Part shown: positions 14,309-20,428 of the stretch, one piece after another | Numbering within the stretch: the first letter of the stretch is position 1 | Layout of the letters: each line of letters begins with the position of its first letter | Assembly (NCBI GenBank): GCA_024860865.1 | Contig: JACRDV010000071.1 | Location: forward strand, 1-20,428 | Length of the DNA: 20,428 nucleotides | Origin: JACRDV01 sp024860865 [NCBI: Methanobacteriota archaeon] | Lineage (GTDB): Archaea > JACRDV01 | Direction: 5' to 3' | The notes under the pieces: generated by a model | The model's input: the letters and a program-made list of their open reading frames with translations, nothing else | What the model was told of the DNA's origin: nothing | Database searches by the model: none | Made by a program: the position numbers and the translations under genes

Positions 14309-14854
14309 TTACTCCTCTACAATGTTAAGTTTGGAGAAACTCTCCTTAAGAAATGCCTTTGTTTCTTCAGGTGTTAGCATATGTTTTGGCGGAATTTTTC
14401 TTTTTTCATGTCGACGTTCTTTAACCCTAAAACCTGCCCGGTTAAATGTTATACAAACATCCATCCCAAAAATACCAAGTGATGGATCATACTTGATGCC
14501 GGGGATATCGATGTGCTCTTTTATACCAAATGATAAATTACCAAATTTATCAAATTGTGAACGTTTTAGTTTGTTTCCTACGGCTTCAAATGCTTTCTCT
14601 AAAAATTGTTTAGCACGTTCTCGGCGTAAAGTGGCTTTGCAGCCAATGGGCATCCCACGTTTAATTCCAAAATCGGGATTAGTGACCTTTGCTTGAGTTC
14701 TAACTGGTTTTTGTTTAGCAAGTTTTTCAAGGATGGTTTCAGCTTTTGCTAAACGCTCTCCAGCTTCGCCAACACCGATATTGATAGTGACTTTTTCAAT
14801 TTTTGGCTGTAACATTGGATGTTCTTGCCATTTTTTTGTAAAATCTTCTGGCAT
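14309..14854 (-). CDS. rpl5: 50S ribosomal protein uL5
   Basis: A 5S rRNA-binding protein of the central protuberance. [30 protein letters not shown] [39 protein letters not shown] and [20 protein letters not shown] followed by [13 protein letters not shown] are diagnostic. At 181 residues it is normal for archaea. The ATG shares one base with the eS4 stop (TAATG), so translation is coupled. Confidence 0.96.
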   Translation of the reverse strand: MPEDFTKKWQEHPMLQPKIEKVTINIGVGEAGERLAKAETILEKLAKQKPVRTQAKVTNPDFGIKRGMPIGCKATLRRERAKQFLEKAFEAVGNKLKRSQFDKFGNLSFGIKEHIDIPGIKYDPSLGIFGMDVCITFNRAGFRVKERRHEKRKIPPKHMLTPEETKAFLKESFSKLNIVEE

Positions 14855-15600
14855 TAGACAACCTCTGGCAGTGAAATCGTTGGCTCTTCTTTGCCAATAA
14901 CAAAGACATAGTCTTTAATAGTTTGGAATACGCTCCCCGCGCTATCTTTTATCGAGACAACAGTTGGATAGGGGCCACGCTTTATAATTGTGTCTTGAAT
15001 CTCCCCAAATTTTCCCGCGCGAACTCCATCAATAATTAGAGCTAAACTTCCGTTTTCAAATTTTAAATGAGACAAAATTTGTTGTTGAGGCAAACTTATT
15101 TTTAAGACATCACCGGTGTTGTAAACATCCTCCATACGAGCTTTTGGATCTTTAACTTTGATTAGAATATTTTTTCCATCGTGCAAATTAAGTTGGATAT
15201 TTCCATTTTTTAGCGTCGTTTTATTTTCGATTCTACATAGTTTAAAATCAGCTTTATCTTCTATTTTGTTGAGCATGATTTCTCCTTTTGCATTAAGAAT
15301 AACACGATATTTTTCATTTGTGGGAATAATCTCAACGACATCCATTAATCCTACTGGGAACTTATAATCCCGGCGAATTTTTCCATCAACTTTTACTTTC
15401 CCTTCATTCAAGATGGTTTTAACTTCTCGCGCATTATCTGCATACTTGAGTATATCTCTGAGAACTATGGCCAGTGGTAGACAGCGGTGAGCTGGGTGAG
15501 GTCCAGCCATCGGTTTTACTGTCCATTTTGCTATTTTTTTAGGCACTGGCCAAACAGCCAAAAATCTTTTCATATGTTTACTGCTACCGATTCTTCCCAT
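14854..15600 (-). CDS. rps4e: 30S ribosomal protein eS4
   Basis: An archaeal and eukaryotic small-subunit protein of 248 residues. [20 protein letters not shown] is the conserved N-terminus. The S4-like RNA-binding domain lies near residues 40-90 ([20 protein letters not shown], then [19 protein letters not shown]). A central domain follows, then a C-terminal KOW segment ([14 protein letters not shown]). The ATG overlaps the uL24 TAA by one base, and its own TAA overlaps the uL5 ATG. Confidence 0.96.
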   Translation of the reverse strand: MGRIGSSKHMKRFLAVWPVPKKIAKWTVKPMAGPHPAHRCLPLAIVLRDILKYADNAREVKTILNEGKVKVDGKIRRDYKFPVGLMDVVEIIPTNEKYRVILNAKGEIMLNKIEDKADFKLCRIENKTTLKNGNIQLNLHDGKNILIKVKDPKARMEDVYNTGDVLKISLPQQQILSHLKFENGSLALIIDGVRAGKFGEIQDTIIKRGPYPTVVSIKDSAGSVFQTIKDYVFVIGKEEPTISLPEVV

Positions 15601-15959
15601 TAACCACCAACTCGCTCAATGATTTTCTTGCGCATAGGATCTTTAAGTTCAGCCTCTAATATCTGAACATTTGATGGATGAATTGGATATTGTACTTCTC
15701 TCCCGCCTGTTTTTGCTGAAGTAACTCCTTCAACATAAATGCGCATTTTTTTCAAATCAACTTCAGTTATTTTTCCAATGTGGCCCCTAAAGTCGCCCCG
15801 TAAAATTTTTATTTTATCACCTTTTCGAACGGGTAAACTCCTTCGTTTAAATTTTTCACGGAGCTCAGGTGAAAGATTAGTGCTCATAATTTTTCGGCGG
15901 CGATGCATTGGAGCTTGGAATAAAGCTTTCCTTTGTTTTCTTGGTTGTTGAGCTTTCAA
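15600..15959 (-). CDS. rpl24: 50S ribosomal protein uL24
   Basis: A large-subunit assembly initiator near the tunnel exit. [20 protein letters not shown] and [20 protein letters not shown] are archaeal blocks. The KOW motif is [21 protein letters not shown] start at TTG 15959 (119 residues) because AGGTGA at 15965-15970 lies exactly 5 nt upstream; the GTG at 15968 overlaps that site and is less likely. It is followed by eS4 with a one-base overlap. Confidence 0.95.
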   Translation of the reverse strand: MKAQQPRKQRKALFQAPMHRRRKIMSTNLSPELREKFKRRSLPVRKGDKIKILRGDFRGHIGKITEVDLKKMRIYVEGVTSAKTGGREVQYPIHPSNVQILEAELKDPMRKKIIERVGG

Positions 15960-15969
15960 ATAGTTCACC

Positions 15970-16434
15970 TTAAATTATAATGCTCGCAGCACCAGCTATG
16001 CTTGGCCAGCGCTCAGCAGCTTCCTTTGCAACAGGTCCTTTTATATCTGAACCTCGAGGGTCACCTTCTGGAGTAACTAAAACAGCAGCATTATCTTCAA
16101 ATTTCACGTGAATCCCTTCCGGCCGGCGGTATTCCTTCTTTTGTCGAATAACAACAGCGTGGACTATCTCTTTTTTAAATTCTGATGTGCATCTCTTCAC
16201 TGAGGCAACAACCATATCTCCCACACCGGCGCTCGGAAGTCGCCCTCGAACCCCCTTATATCTAAGAACTGAAATAATTTGTATAATTCTGGCCCCAGTA
16301 TTGTCGCTAATTCCAATATTTGCGCCAACTGGTAATGCACGAACAACACCAAGAGGTTTCATTTTTGGAAGCTTGGCTTTTTTTCCAATTGATACTTTCC
16401 TTTTTTTTGCTTCAACCTTTGGGTATTTAACCAA
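15970..16434 (-). CDS. rpl14: 50S ribosomal protein uL14
   Basis: A large-subunit protein contacting 16S rRNA at an intersubunit bridge. [59 protein letters not shown] and the stretch [20 protein letters not shown] are diagnostic. The start is TTG at 16434, supported by GGAGGG about 9 nt upstream. That gives 154 residues, slightly longer than the usual 132-141 because of a basic N-terminal run ([19 protein letters not shown]). A longer frame to 16467 overlaps uS17 and lacks support. Confidence 0.94.
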   Translation of the reverse strand: MVKYPKVEAKKRKVSIGKKAKLPKMKPLGVVRALPVGANIGISDNTGARIIQIISVLRYKGVRGRLPSAGVGDMVVASVKRCTSEFKKEIVHAVVIRQKKEYRRPEGIHVKFEDNAAVLVTPEGDPRGSDIKGPVAKEAAERWPSIAGAASIII

Positions 16435-16435
16435 C

Positions 16436-16765
16436 TTACTTTCCCTCCATTTTTTCAACCACAACAAAACTTTTTGTTTTGCTCAATGGTTTACACTCAG
16501 CAATCCTAACACTATCCCCAACCTTTGCACTAATACATGGGGGGTTGTGGGCAGAAATTTTAGAGTGCCGTCGCTCATATCTTTCAAATTTACTGGTATA
16601 TTTTGAATATTCACGTTTGACTACTACAGTTCTGCTCATTTTATCGCTCACTACAATTCCTTCAAGAATTTGTCCTCTCACAGCTAACTTACCGTGCCAA
16701 CAACAATTTGGATCCTCGCACGTTTTTTCTGGAGGTTTTGCATCAAGGCCAATATCCCTTGCCAT
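16436..16765 (-). CDS. rps17: 30S ribosomal protein uS17
   Basis: A primary 16S rRNA-binding protein with an OB fold. [20 protein letters not shown] followed by [15 protein letters not shown] is the archaeal N-terminal form with a cysteine and histidine cluster. [20 protein letters not shown] and [20 protein letters not shown] complete the domain, and [13 protein letters not shown] ends it. At 109 residues it is typical. The ATG shares a base with the Rpp29 stop. Confidence 0.95.
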   Translation of the reverse strand: MARDIGLDAKPPEKTCEDPNCCWHGKLAVRGQILEGIVVSDKMSRTVVVKREYSKYTSKFERYERRHSKISAHNPPCISAKVGDSVRIAECKPLSKTKSFVVVEKMEGK

Positions 16766-17046
16766 TATTTTACCTCTATTCTCTTTTTTATACGGTCTTC
16801 AGGTCGACCCACTAACAGCTTTCCATAAACTTCGACAATAGTGTCTTCGGGAAGTGTAAAGTGGAGGGTTACTTCCGCTTTAGGAATTGTTTTTTCCTTT
16901 CCATTTTGGTCAATGATTAGAGTGTTTTTTGTTTCGTCTATAACCTTTCCTTTAATCCCAATATAATTGGGATGGGTACTCTTTACAACTTCGGCAAGCA
17001 ACCCAATCAATTCATGTCTGATCAAGTTCTTTGGCGTGATTGACAT
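16765..17046 (-). CDS. rnp1: RNase P protein component 1 (Rpp29/Pop4 homologue)
   Basis: A protein subunit of archaeal RNase P, which removes 5' leaders from tRNA precursors. The Sm-like core reads [36 protein letters not shown] and [15 protein letters not shown], ending [16 protein letters not shown]. At 93 residues it has the family length. In archaea it is normally encoded between aIF1 (SUI1) and uS17, exactly as here. The 76 nt before it hold a possible internal promoter. Confidence 0.93.
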   Translation of the reverse strand: MSITPKNLIRHELIGLLAEVVKSTHPNYIGIKGKVIDETKNTLIIDQNGKEKTIPKAEVTLHFTLPEDTIVEVYGKLLVGRPEDRIKKRIEVK

Positions 17047-17102
17047 TTAAATGGCCTCTTCTAACTAGAAAGTGCTAAATAAAATTTTCTTAACTTAAAG
17101 GC

Positions 17103-17110
17103 TTTAAAAA
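17103..17110 (-). promoter_or_regulatory. Possible TATA box upstream of rnp1
   Basis: The minus strand reads TTTTTAAA, about 57-64 nt before the rnp1 ATG, in the largest spacer of this part of the cluster. AT-rich context makes chance occurrence likely. Confidence 0.3.
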
Positions 17111-17122
17111 TGTGCTACAATT

Positions 17123-17428
17123 CTAGCGCATGTCAACCATGTCTTCAGAAAAGCCTGAATCCATTAAGACCTTTTTAGCCTTTTCTCTTTGGTCGCCTTG
17201 GAGTTCAATTCGGCCGCCTTTAGCTGTGCCGCCGCAAGCACATTTTGTCTTTAAAGCCTTTGCTAATTCCCAAAGATTAACATCGCGCTCATTTATGCCT
17301 TCAATAAGGGTAACAACCTTGCCGAATCTTCTCTTCATGGTGTAAACTTTGATCTTCTGGATCTCTCTAGCAATTCCCTCGCAAACGCATAGCTCCTTTG
17401 GCAACCCGCAAACTTTGCAAACATCCAT
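17123..17428 (-). CDS. Translation initiation factor aIF1 (SUI1 family)
   Basis: Binds the small subunit and enforces start-codon fidelity, which is of interest here given the many TTG starts. The N-terminus CKVCGLPKELCVCE is a small zinc ribbon (C4, C7, C13, C15) found in archaeal members. The SUI1 core reads RRFGKVVTLIEGINERDVNL, ELAKALKTKCACGGTAKGGR and IELQGDQREKAKKVL. At 101 residues it is normal. GGAGTG overlapping the uL29 stop serves as its Shine-Dalgarno. Confidence 0.94.
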   Translation of the reverse strand: MDVCKVCGLPKELCVCEGIAREIQKIKVYTMKRRFGKVVTLIEGINERDVNLWELAKALKTKCACGGTAKGGRIELQGDQREKAKKVLMDSGFSEDMVDMR

Positions 17429-17438
17429 TTTTTTTAAT

Positions 17439-17648
17439 TCACTCCTTAGGTTTTTGGATCTCCTTTTTTATGGTTAATAACCGAGCAATTGTTTTTCTTA
17501 ATGCTCGGATCCTTCCGGGATTTTCAGGAGGACCACCAGCTGCAATACTAGCTCTAATTCTAGCTAGATCGGTCCTGAGTTCCTTAATTTTCTCATCGAT
17601 TTCCTCAGGGGACATCTCTCGAATTTTACCCTTCCTTAGTATCGCCAC
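17439..17648 (-). CDS. rpl29: 50S ribosomal protein uL29
   Basis: A small helical-hairpin protein near the tunnel exit that docks SRP and other factors. MAILRKGKIREMSPEEIDEK and LRTDLARIRASIAAGGPPEN followed by PGRIRALRKTIARLLTI are family-typical. I start at GTG 17648 because archaeal uL29 begins MAILR; a GTG three codons upstream (17657) is also possible. It overlaps the uS3 end by 23 nt. Length is 69 residues. Confidence 0.94.
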   Translation of the reverse strand: MAILRKGKIREMSPEEIDEKIKELRTDLARIRASIAAGGPPENPGRIRALRKTIARLLTIKKEIQKPKE

Positions 17649-18327
17649 TCTTTTCACTCTCAGCTACAGCCTCTACTTGAGCTTCTTCTGGTTTCGATAC
17701 TGGAGTAATTTGAGCAACTTTCTGTTCCTGTTCCTTTAGCTTAATTTCATCGGGAAAAACAGCATAAGGTGGCATAATTCTGACTACTACACCAACTATG
17801 CCCGGTTTCAGATTAGCTTGAACATCGGCTTCTAGCACGAAGTTTTCGGCAGCTTCACCGCATTTTCTGATATGTCCCTCTCTAAATTTTTCATATCTAG
17901 CTCGTTCACCGCTTATTTTTCCAGAAATTATAATCTCAGCACCTTTTGCACCTGCATCCATAATTCTTTTTAAAGCAGTATAAGAAACTCGTCTGAAATG
18001 CATGCCTCTTTCCAATGCAGAGGCAATCCTTTGGGCCATTATCATAGCATTGAGTTCAGGAACTTCAACTTCTCTAACTTCAAGCTGTGGATTTTCAATC
18101 TTGAATTCTTCTTCTAGGACTTTAGTAAGACGTTTTATTTGTTTACCACGGCCACCGATTACCATACCTGGGCGTTCAGCATAAATTGCAATTCTAGTTC
18201 CCAATGGTGTGCGTTGAATTTCCATTCCACCATAGCCTGAGCGCCTAAGTTCAGAAAGTAAGAATTCGTTGATGCGCAGGCGCTTAATGTTTTCAGAGAT
18301 GAAATGCAATTCAGCTGGCAGGTTCAT
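17626..18327 (-). CDS. rps3: 30S ribosomal protein uS3
   Basis: A protein of the mRNA entry channel. The N-terminal KH domain carries ERPGMVIGGRGKQIKRLTK with a GxxG loop (GGRG). INEFLLSELRRSGYGGMEIQ and TPLGTRIAIYAERPG are archaeal blocks. GRRVSYTALKR-like FRRVSYTALKRIMDAGAKGA and EIIISGKISGERARYEKFRE form the C-terminal domain. An acidic tail of about 30 residues follows (PVSKPEEAQVEAVAESEKS). ATG at 18327 is used; it lies 4 nt past the uL22 stop. Confidence 0.96.
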   Translation of the reverse strand: MNLPAELHFISENIKRLRINEFLLSELRRSGYGGMEIQRTPLGTRIAIYAERPGMVIGGRGKQIKRLTKVLEEEFKIENPQLEVREVEVPELNAMIMAQRIASALERGMHFRRVSYTALKRIMDAGAKGAEIIISGKISGERARYEKFREGHIRKCGEAAENFVLEADVQANLKPGIVGVVVRIMPPYAVFPDEIKLKEQEQKVAQITPVSKPEEAQVEAVAESEKSGDTKEG

Positions 18328-18333
18328 ACGCCC

Positions 18334-18792
18334 CTATTGTTCTTCAAGAATAGCTTCAATGTGTGTGCGTTGAGTTTCAAATGGTGTAACACGGCCAAAC
18401 GCTCTTGGGGTCCAACCTGGAAGTGGAGTAGTTTTTTTTGCAGAAATATGCTTAATGTAAAGTCTTTCCACATCAAGTCCTTTGTAAACAGCATTTGACT
18501 CAGCATTCTCTAAAATTTCTAAGATTTGCTTTGCAGCCTTTACTGGATATCTTCCAGCATCCCAATTGACTCCTCTTTTATGGCCAACCTTACTTCGGTA
18601 ACGTTTGTAGGGGATAGGTGTCTTCTTCTTAGAAACTTTTTCCAACAAATCCTTTGCTTTAATTAATCTCATTCCTCTTAGTACTCGACAAATCTCAACG
18701 GAATCTTTCGGCGAAATTTGAAGAGCTCTACCCATGACCTTTGCAGTCTTTTCTACATTCACTGCTTTTAGAGAGTAGCCAAGCTTTGCCAT
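18334..18792 (-). CDS. rpl22: 50S ribosomal protein uL22
   Basis: A large-subunit protein lining the exit tunnel. AKVMGRALQISPKDSVEICR, GMRLIKAKDLLEKV and the RYPVKAAKQILEILENAESN helix are diagnostic. The extended tunnel hairpin is ISAKKTTPLPGWTPRAFGRV, followed by the C-terminal strand RTHIEAILEEQ. At 152 residues it is normal. The usual upstream partner uS19 is 449 nt away instead of adjacent, and uL22 has its own TATA box near 18932. Confidence 0.96.
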   Translation of the reverse strand: MAKLGYSLKAVNVEKTAKVMGRALQISPKDSVEICRVLRGMRLIKAKDLLEKVSKKKTPIPYKRYRSKVGHKRGVNWDAGRYPVKAAKQILEILENAESNAVYKGLDVERLYIKHISAKKTTPLPGWTPRAFGRVTPFETQRTHIEAILEEQ

Positions 18793-18810
18793 TTGTTCTC
18801 ACTTTGATAT

Positions 18811-18897
18811 TTAGAGAGTCTCCTCACTTTTAATATAGCTATCTAATAAACGTTTGGTCAAAAGGGCGATTGTTCGAGTTTCTTTACTTACACGCAA
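18811..18897 (-). CDS. Possible 28-residue leader ORF before uL22
   Basis: The frame opens at TTG 18897, with GGAG 9 nt upstream, and ends at 18811, 18 nt before uL22. The product would be small and basic (RVSKETRTIALLTKRLLDSY, then IKSEETL). It begins just downstream of the probable transcription start. I recognise no family. It could be a leader peptide or a chance frame. Confidence 0.25.
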   Translation of the reverse strand: MRVSKETRTIALLTKRLLDSYIKSEETL

Positions 18898-18931
18898 GAA
18901 TTCTAGCTCCTAAATTGTATAAGTAACAGAG

Positions 18932-18941
18932 TATTTTTAAA
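18932..18941 (-). promoter_or_regulatory. TATA-like promoter for uL22 onward
   Basis: The minus strand reads TTTAAAAATA with GCAAAAAA upstream. Transcription would begin near 18911, consistent with a separate transcript for uL22-uS3 and following genes after the break behind uS19. Confidence 0.45.
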
Positions 18942-19019
18942 TTTTTTGCGGCATTAACGGGTTTTAGGCTAAAATAAGCTTGTTTTTATCCATATGTTTC
19001 GACATCCAGGGATATTCCT

Positions 19020-19178
19020 TTATAATAATTTCGCGAGAATACCATTTGCTTTTAGCTGGGGGATGAATGCTTTATTTAGCGTTGGGAGGAGGTCACCTGA
19101 TGCTTCTATGATTTTCCACAAATTTTGGAGGTCTTTTTTCTCATCGAAACTTTCTAAAAAATAATATGAGAGAGGCAA
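19020..19178 (-). CDS. Possible 52-residue ORF or gene remnant in the uS19-uL22 gap
   Basis: An open frame from TTG 19178 to TAA 19020 reads LPLSYYFLESFDEKKDLQNL, then WKIIEASGDLLPTLNKAFIP, then QLKANGILAKLL. Composition looks protein-like (amphipathic, one Trp), but there is no convincing Shine-Dalgarno and no family I recognise. The frame extends only a few codons upstream to a TAA at 19188-19190. It may be a small gene or the tail of something inserted here and lost. Confidence 0.3.
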   Translation of the reverse strand: MPLSYYFLESFDEKKDLQNLWKIIEASGDLLPTLNKAFIPQLKANGILAKLL

Positions 19179-19203
19179 CTTCTCAGAAGGTTAAATTTTT
19201 ATT

Positions 19204-19240
19204 GAAGAAAAAGACTTCTACTGATTAAATGCTAAGCATT
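19204..19240 (-). terminator. Hairpin plus T-run after uS19
   Basis: Directly after the uS19 stop the minus strand has a perfect palindrome (AATGCT and AGCATT around one base, 19228-19240). A pyrimidine run GTCTTTTTCTTC (19204-19215) follows. This is a reasonable end of the uL23-uL2-uS19 transcript. Confidence 0.45.
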
Positions 19241-19241
19241 A

Positions 19242-19583
19242 CTATTTAAGCGGGACGTATATGCTGGATTTCGTTGCGCCCATCCCTGGTGCACCGTGAA
19301 GTACTCTTTTTCTGGTTAGAATAAATTCACCAAGATAGTGACCAACCATTTCAGGGAGGATAATCATATCTCTATTATGAGTTCGGAGGATAGGAACCTT
19401 GCTTCCCCGCCTCAGCAATCTCTTAGCTCGTTTAACTCTTTCCAAAAACTTCTTCTGACGAGATGAAAAACCTCGAAGCATAGACCTGCGCTGACGTGAG
19501 GGTAGGAGTTTTATAAATTCATCCATTGGCATTTTTTCCAATTGTTCAAAGGTGAGCCCGCGATAAGTAAACTCTTTTGGCAA
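19242..19583 (-). CDS. rps19: 30S ribosomal protein uS19
   Basis: A small-subunit head protein. [20 protein letters not shown] and [20 protein letters not shown] are the archaeal N-terminal blocks. The core is [20 protein letters not shown], and the end reads [18 protein letters not shown]. The start is TTG at 19583, preceded by GGAGGAG overlapping the uL2 end. The 38 extra codons of the open frame upstream lie within uL2 and show no homology. Length is 113 residues. Confidence 0.95.
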   Translation of the reverse strand: MPKEFTYRGLTFEQLEKMPMDEFIKLLPSRQRRSMLRGFSSRQKKFLERVKRAKRLLRRGSKVPILRTHNRDMIILPEMVGHYLGEFILTRKRVLHGAPGMGATKSSIYVPLK

Positions 19584-19584
19584 A

Positions 19585-20310
19585 TTATCTCCTCCTTCCA
19601 GTTCTGCGCGCTGCAATGTGCCCAACTTTTCTTCCAGGCGGGGCATTTCTCGAAATAGTCGTCGGCCTGCCAGCATGTTGGTGCCTTCCACCGCCAAATG
19701 GATGGTTTACAACATTCATTGCAACACCTCGAACTACAGGCCACTTCCAAGATTTTGCTTTAGAGAGATAATGTACCTTTCCAGCTTTAACAAAAGGCTT
19801 TTCAATTCTTCCTCCACCTGAAACTATGCCAATTGTTGCTCGGCAGTTTGGATCAAGAAATTTCATCTCACCTGAAGGAAGTTGCACAGCGGCTTTATCA
19901 ACTTCATGAGCAACTAAGAGCGCATGAGTTCCAGAGGCACGAGCAAATTTCCCTCCATCACCAGGTTTAGCTTCAACATTAAATATTTGTGCGCCTTCAG
20001 GAATTTCAGCTAAAGGTAAAATGTTGCCAGGCTTTGCTGGAGCTGAAACTCCACAATAGATTTTAGATCCAACTAAAATTCCTTCTGGAGCTAATACTAA
20101 TCTTTCTTCTCCAGTTTCAAATCTAACTCGTGCAACTGGAGCTGTTCTAGCCGGATCATGGAGGATCTCCATTACTTCGCCCCAAAGAGAACCTTCAAGT
20201 TCGCTTTCCTCAAGAGGGCGATAAGTCACTTCGCCTAAATATCTATGGCTAGGGGCCCTATACGTTGGCCCTCCTTTGCCTCTTCTCTGCGATTTTAAAC
20301 GCTTGCCCAT
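19585..20310 (-). CDS. rpl2: 50S ribosomal protein uL2
   Basis: A large-subunit protein near the peptidyl transferase centre and bridge to the small subunit. [20 protein letters not shown] is the archaeal N-terminus. [52 protein letters not shown] and [20 protein letters not shown] followed by HAGRP complete the signature; the histidine-rich loop is the functionally important part. At 241 residues it is normal. The ATG has GAGGGA upstream. Confidence 0.97.
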   Translation of the reverse strand: MGKRLKSQRRGKGGPTYRAPSHRYLGEVTYRPLEESELEGSLWGEVMEILHDPARTAPVARVRFETGEERLVLAPEGILVGSKIYCGVSAPAKPGNILPLAEIPEGAQIFNVEAKPGDGGKFARASGTHALLVAHEVDKAAVQLPSGEMKFLDPNCRATIGIVSGGGRIEKPFVKAGKVHYLSKAKSWKWPVVRGVAMNVVNHPFGGGRHQHAGRPTTISRNAPPGRKVGHIAARRTGRRR

Positions 20311-20319
20311 GTTATTCCC

Positions 20320-20428
20320 TCAAATCACTCCAATTTTAGTTGCGATATCACTTGCTTTATATTCTGTTTTAAGCTTTACATATGCTTTTTTAAGGCCTTT
20401 AGATGTAATTTCAGTATTTATGTCAGCA
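20320..20428 (-). CDS. rpl23: 50S ribosomal protein uL23, C-terminal part only
   Basis: A tunnel-exit protein that docks SRP. Only the last 35 residues are in the window, reading [20 protein letters not shown], then [13 protein letters not shown], the classic archaeal uL23 ending. It stops at TGA 20320-20322, 9 nt before uL2. The N-terminus lies beyond the right edge. Confidence 0.93.
   Translation of the reverse strand, partial: ADINTEITSKGLKKAYVKLKTEYKASDIATKIGVI

Noticed and set aside
19584-19697. N-terminal extension of uS19
   Set aside because: It lies inside uL2; the family N-terminus and a Shine-Dalgarno fix TTG 19583.

Overview
The window is archaeal. Almost all of it is a co-directional minus-strand array of archaeal ribosomal-protein genes, with archaeal and eukaryote-type members (eL14, eL19, eL32, eL34, eS4, a SUI1 factor, the RNase P protein Rpp29, Cbf5, AdkA-type adenylate kinase). 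Promoters look like TATA boxes, transcripts end in T-tracts, and at least one tRNA carries an intron. Base composition is AT-rich by eye. Gene order fits several TACK lineages (for example Bathyarchaeia-like) or early euryarchaeal lineages; I cannot place it more finely.

Layout. 1-1345 (+): the 3' part of rtcB, the archaeal RNA ligase, interrupted by a 31-nt insertion at 89-119. 1495-2311 (+): a winged-helix regulator, a decayed toxin-like stretch and a 90-residue orphan ORF. 2333-3919 (-): uS11, uS4 and uS13, a shortened alpha operon. 3920-4557: the uS13 promoter and leader, a highly structured non-coding segment (4066-4180), and an intron-containing tRNA-Ser(GGA). 4558-5553 (-): cbf5. 5595-6282 (-): a toxin-antitoxin pair. 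6530-20428 (-): the spc and S10 clusters. In transcription order these are uL23 (partial), uL2, uS19, a 450-nt break, uL22, uS3, uL29, aIF1, Rpp29, uS17, uL14, uL24, eS4, uL5, uS14, uS8, uL6, eL32, eL19, uL18, uS5 (frameshifted in this sequence), uL30, uL15, SecY, AdkA, the DUF106 insertase, eL34, Cmk and eL14.

The main discovery is in rtcB. The 31-nt insertion breaks the frame and brings in a TGA, yet it folds by eye into a bulge-helix-bulge (BHB) motif, the substrate of the archaeal tRNA-splicing endonuclease. There is a 9-bp intronic helix, a 3-nt bulge, a 4-bp central helix and a second 3-nt bulge. Cutting each bulge at the canonical position removes exactly 31 nt and restores a TAT (Tyr) codon in the conserved RtcB stretch HWG-Y-GFPIGG. 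RtcB is the enzyme that joins archaeal exons, so this gene would need its own product to be expressed. That is a possible autoregulatory loop.

Many genes here overlap or abut, and about a third start with TTG behind a strong Shine-Dalgarno sequence. I therefore moved several starts inward from the longest possible frame; each entry gives the reason.
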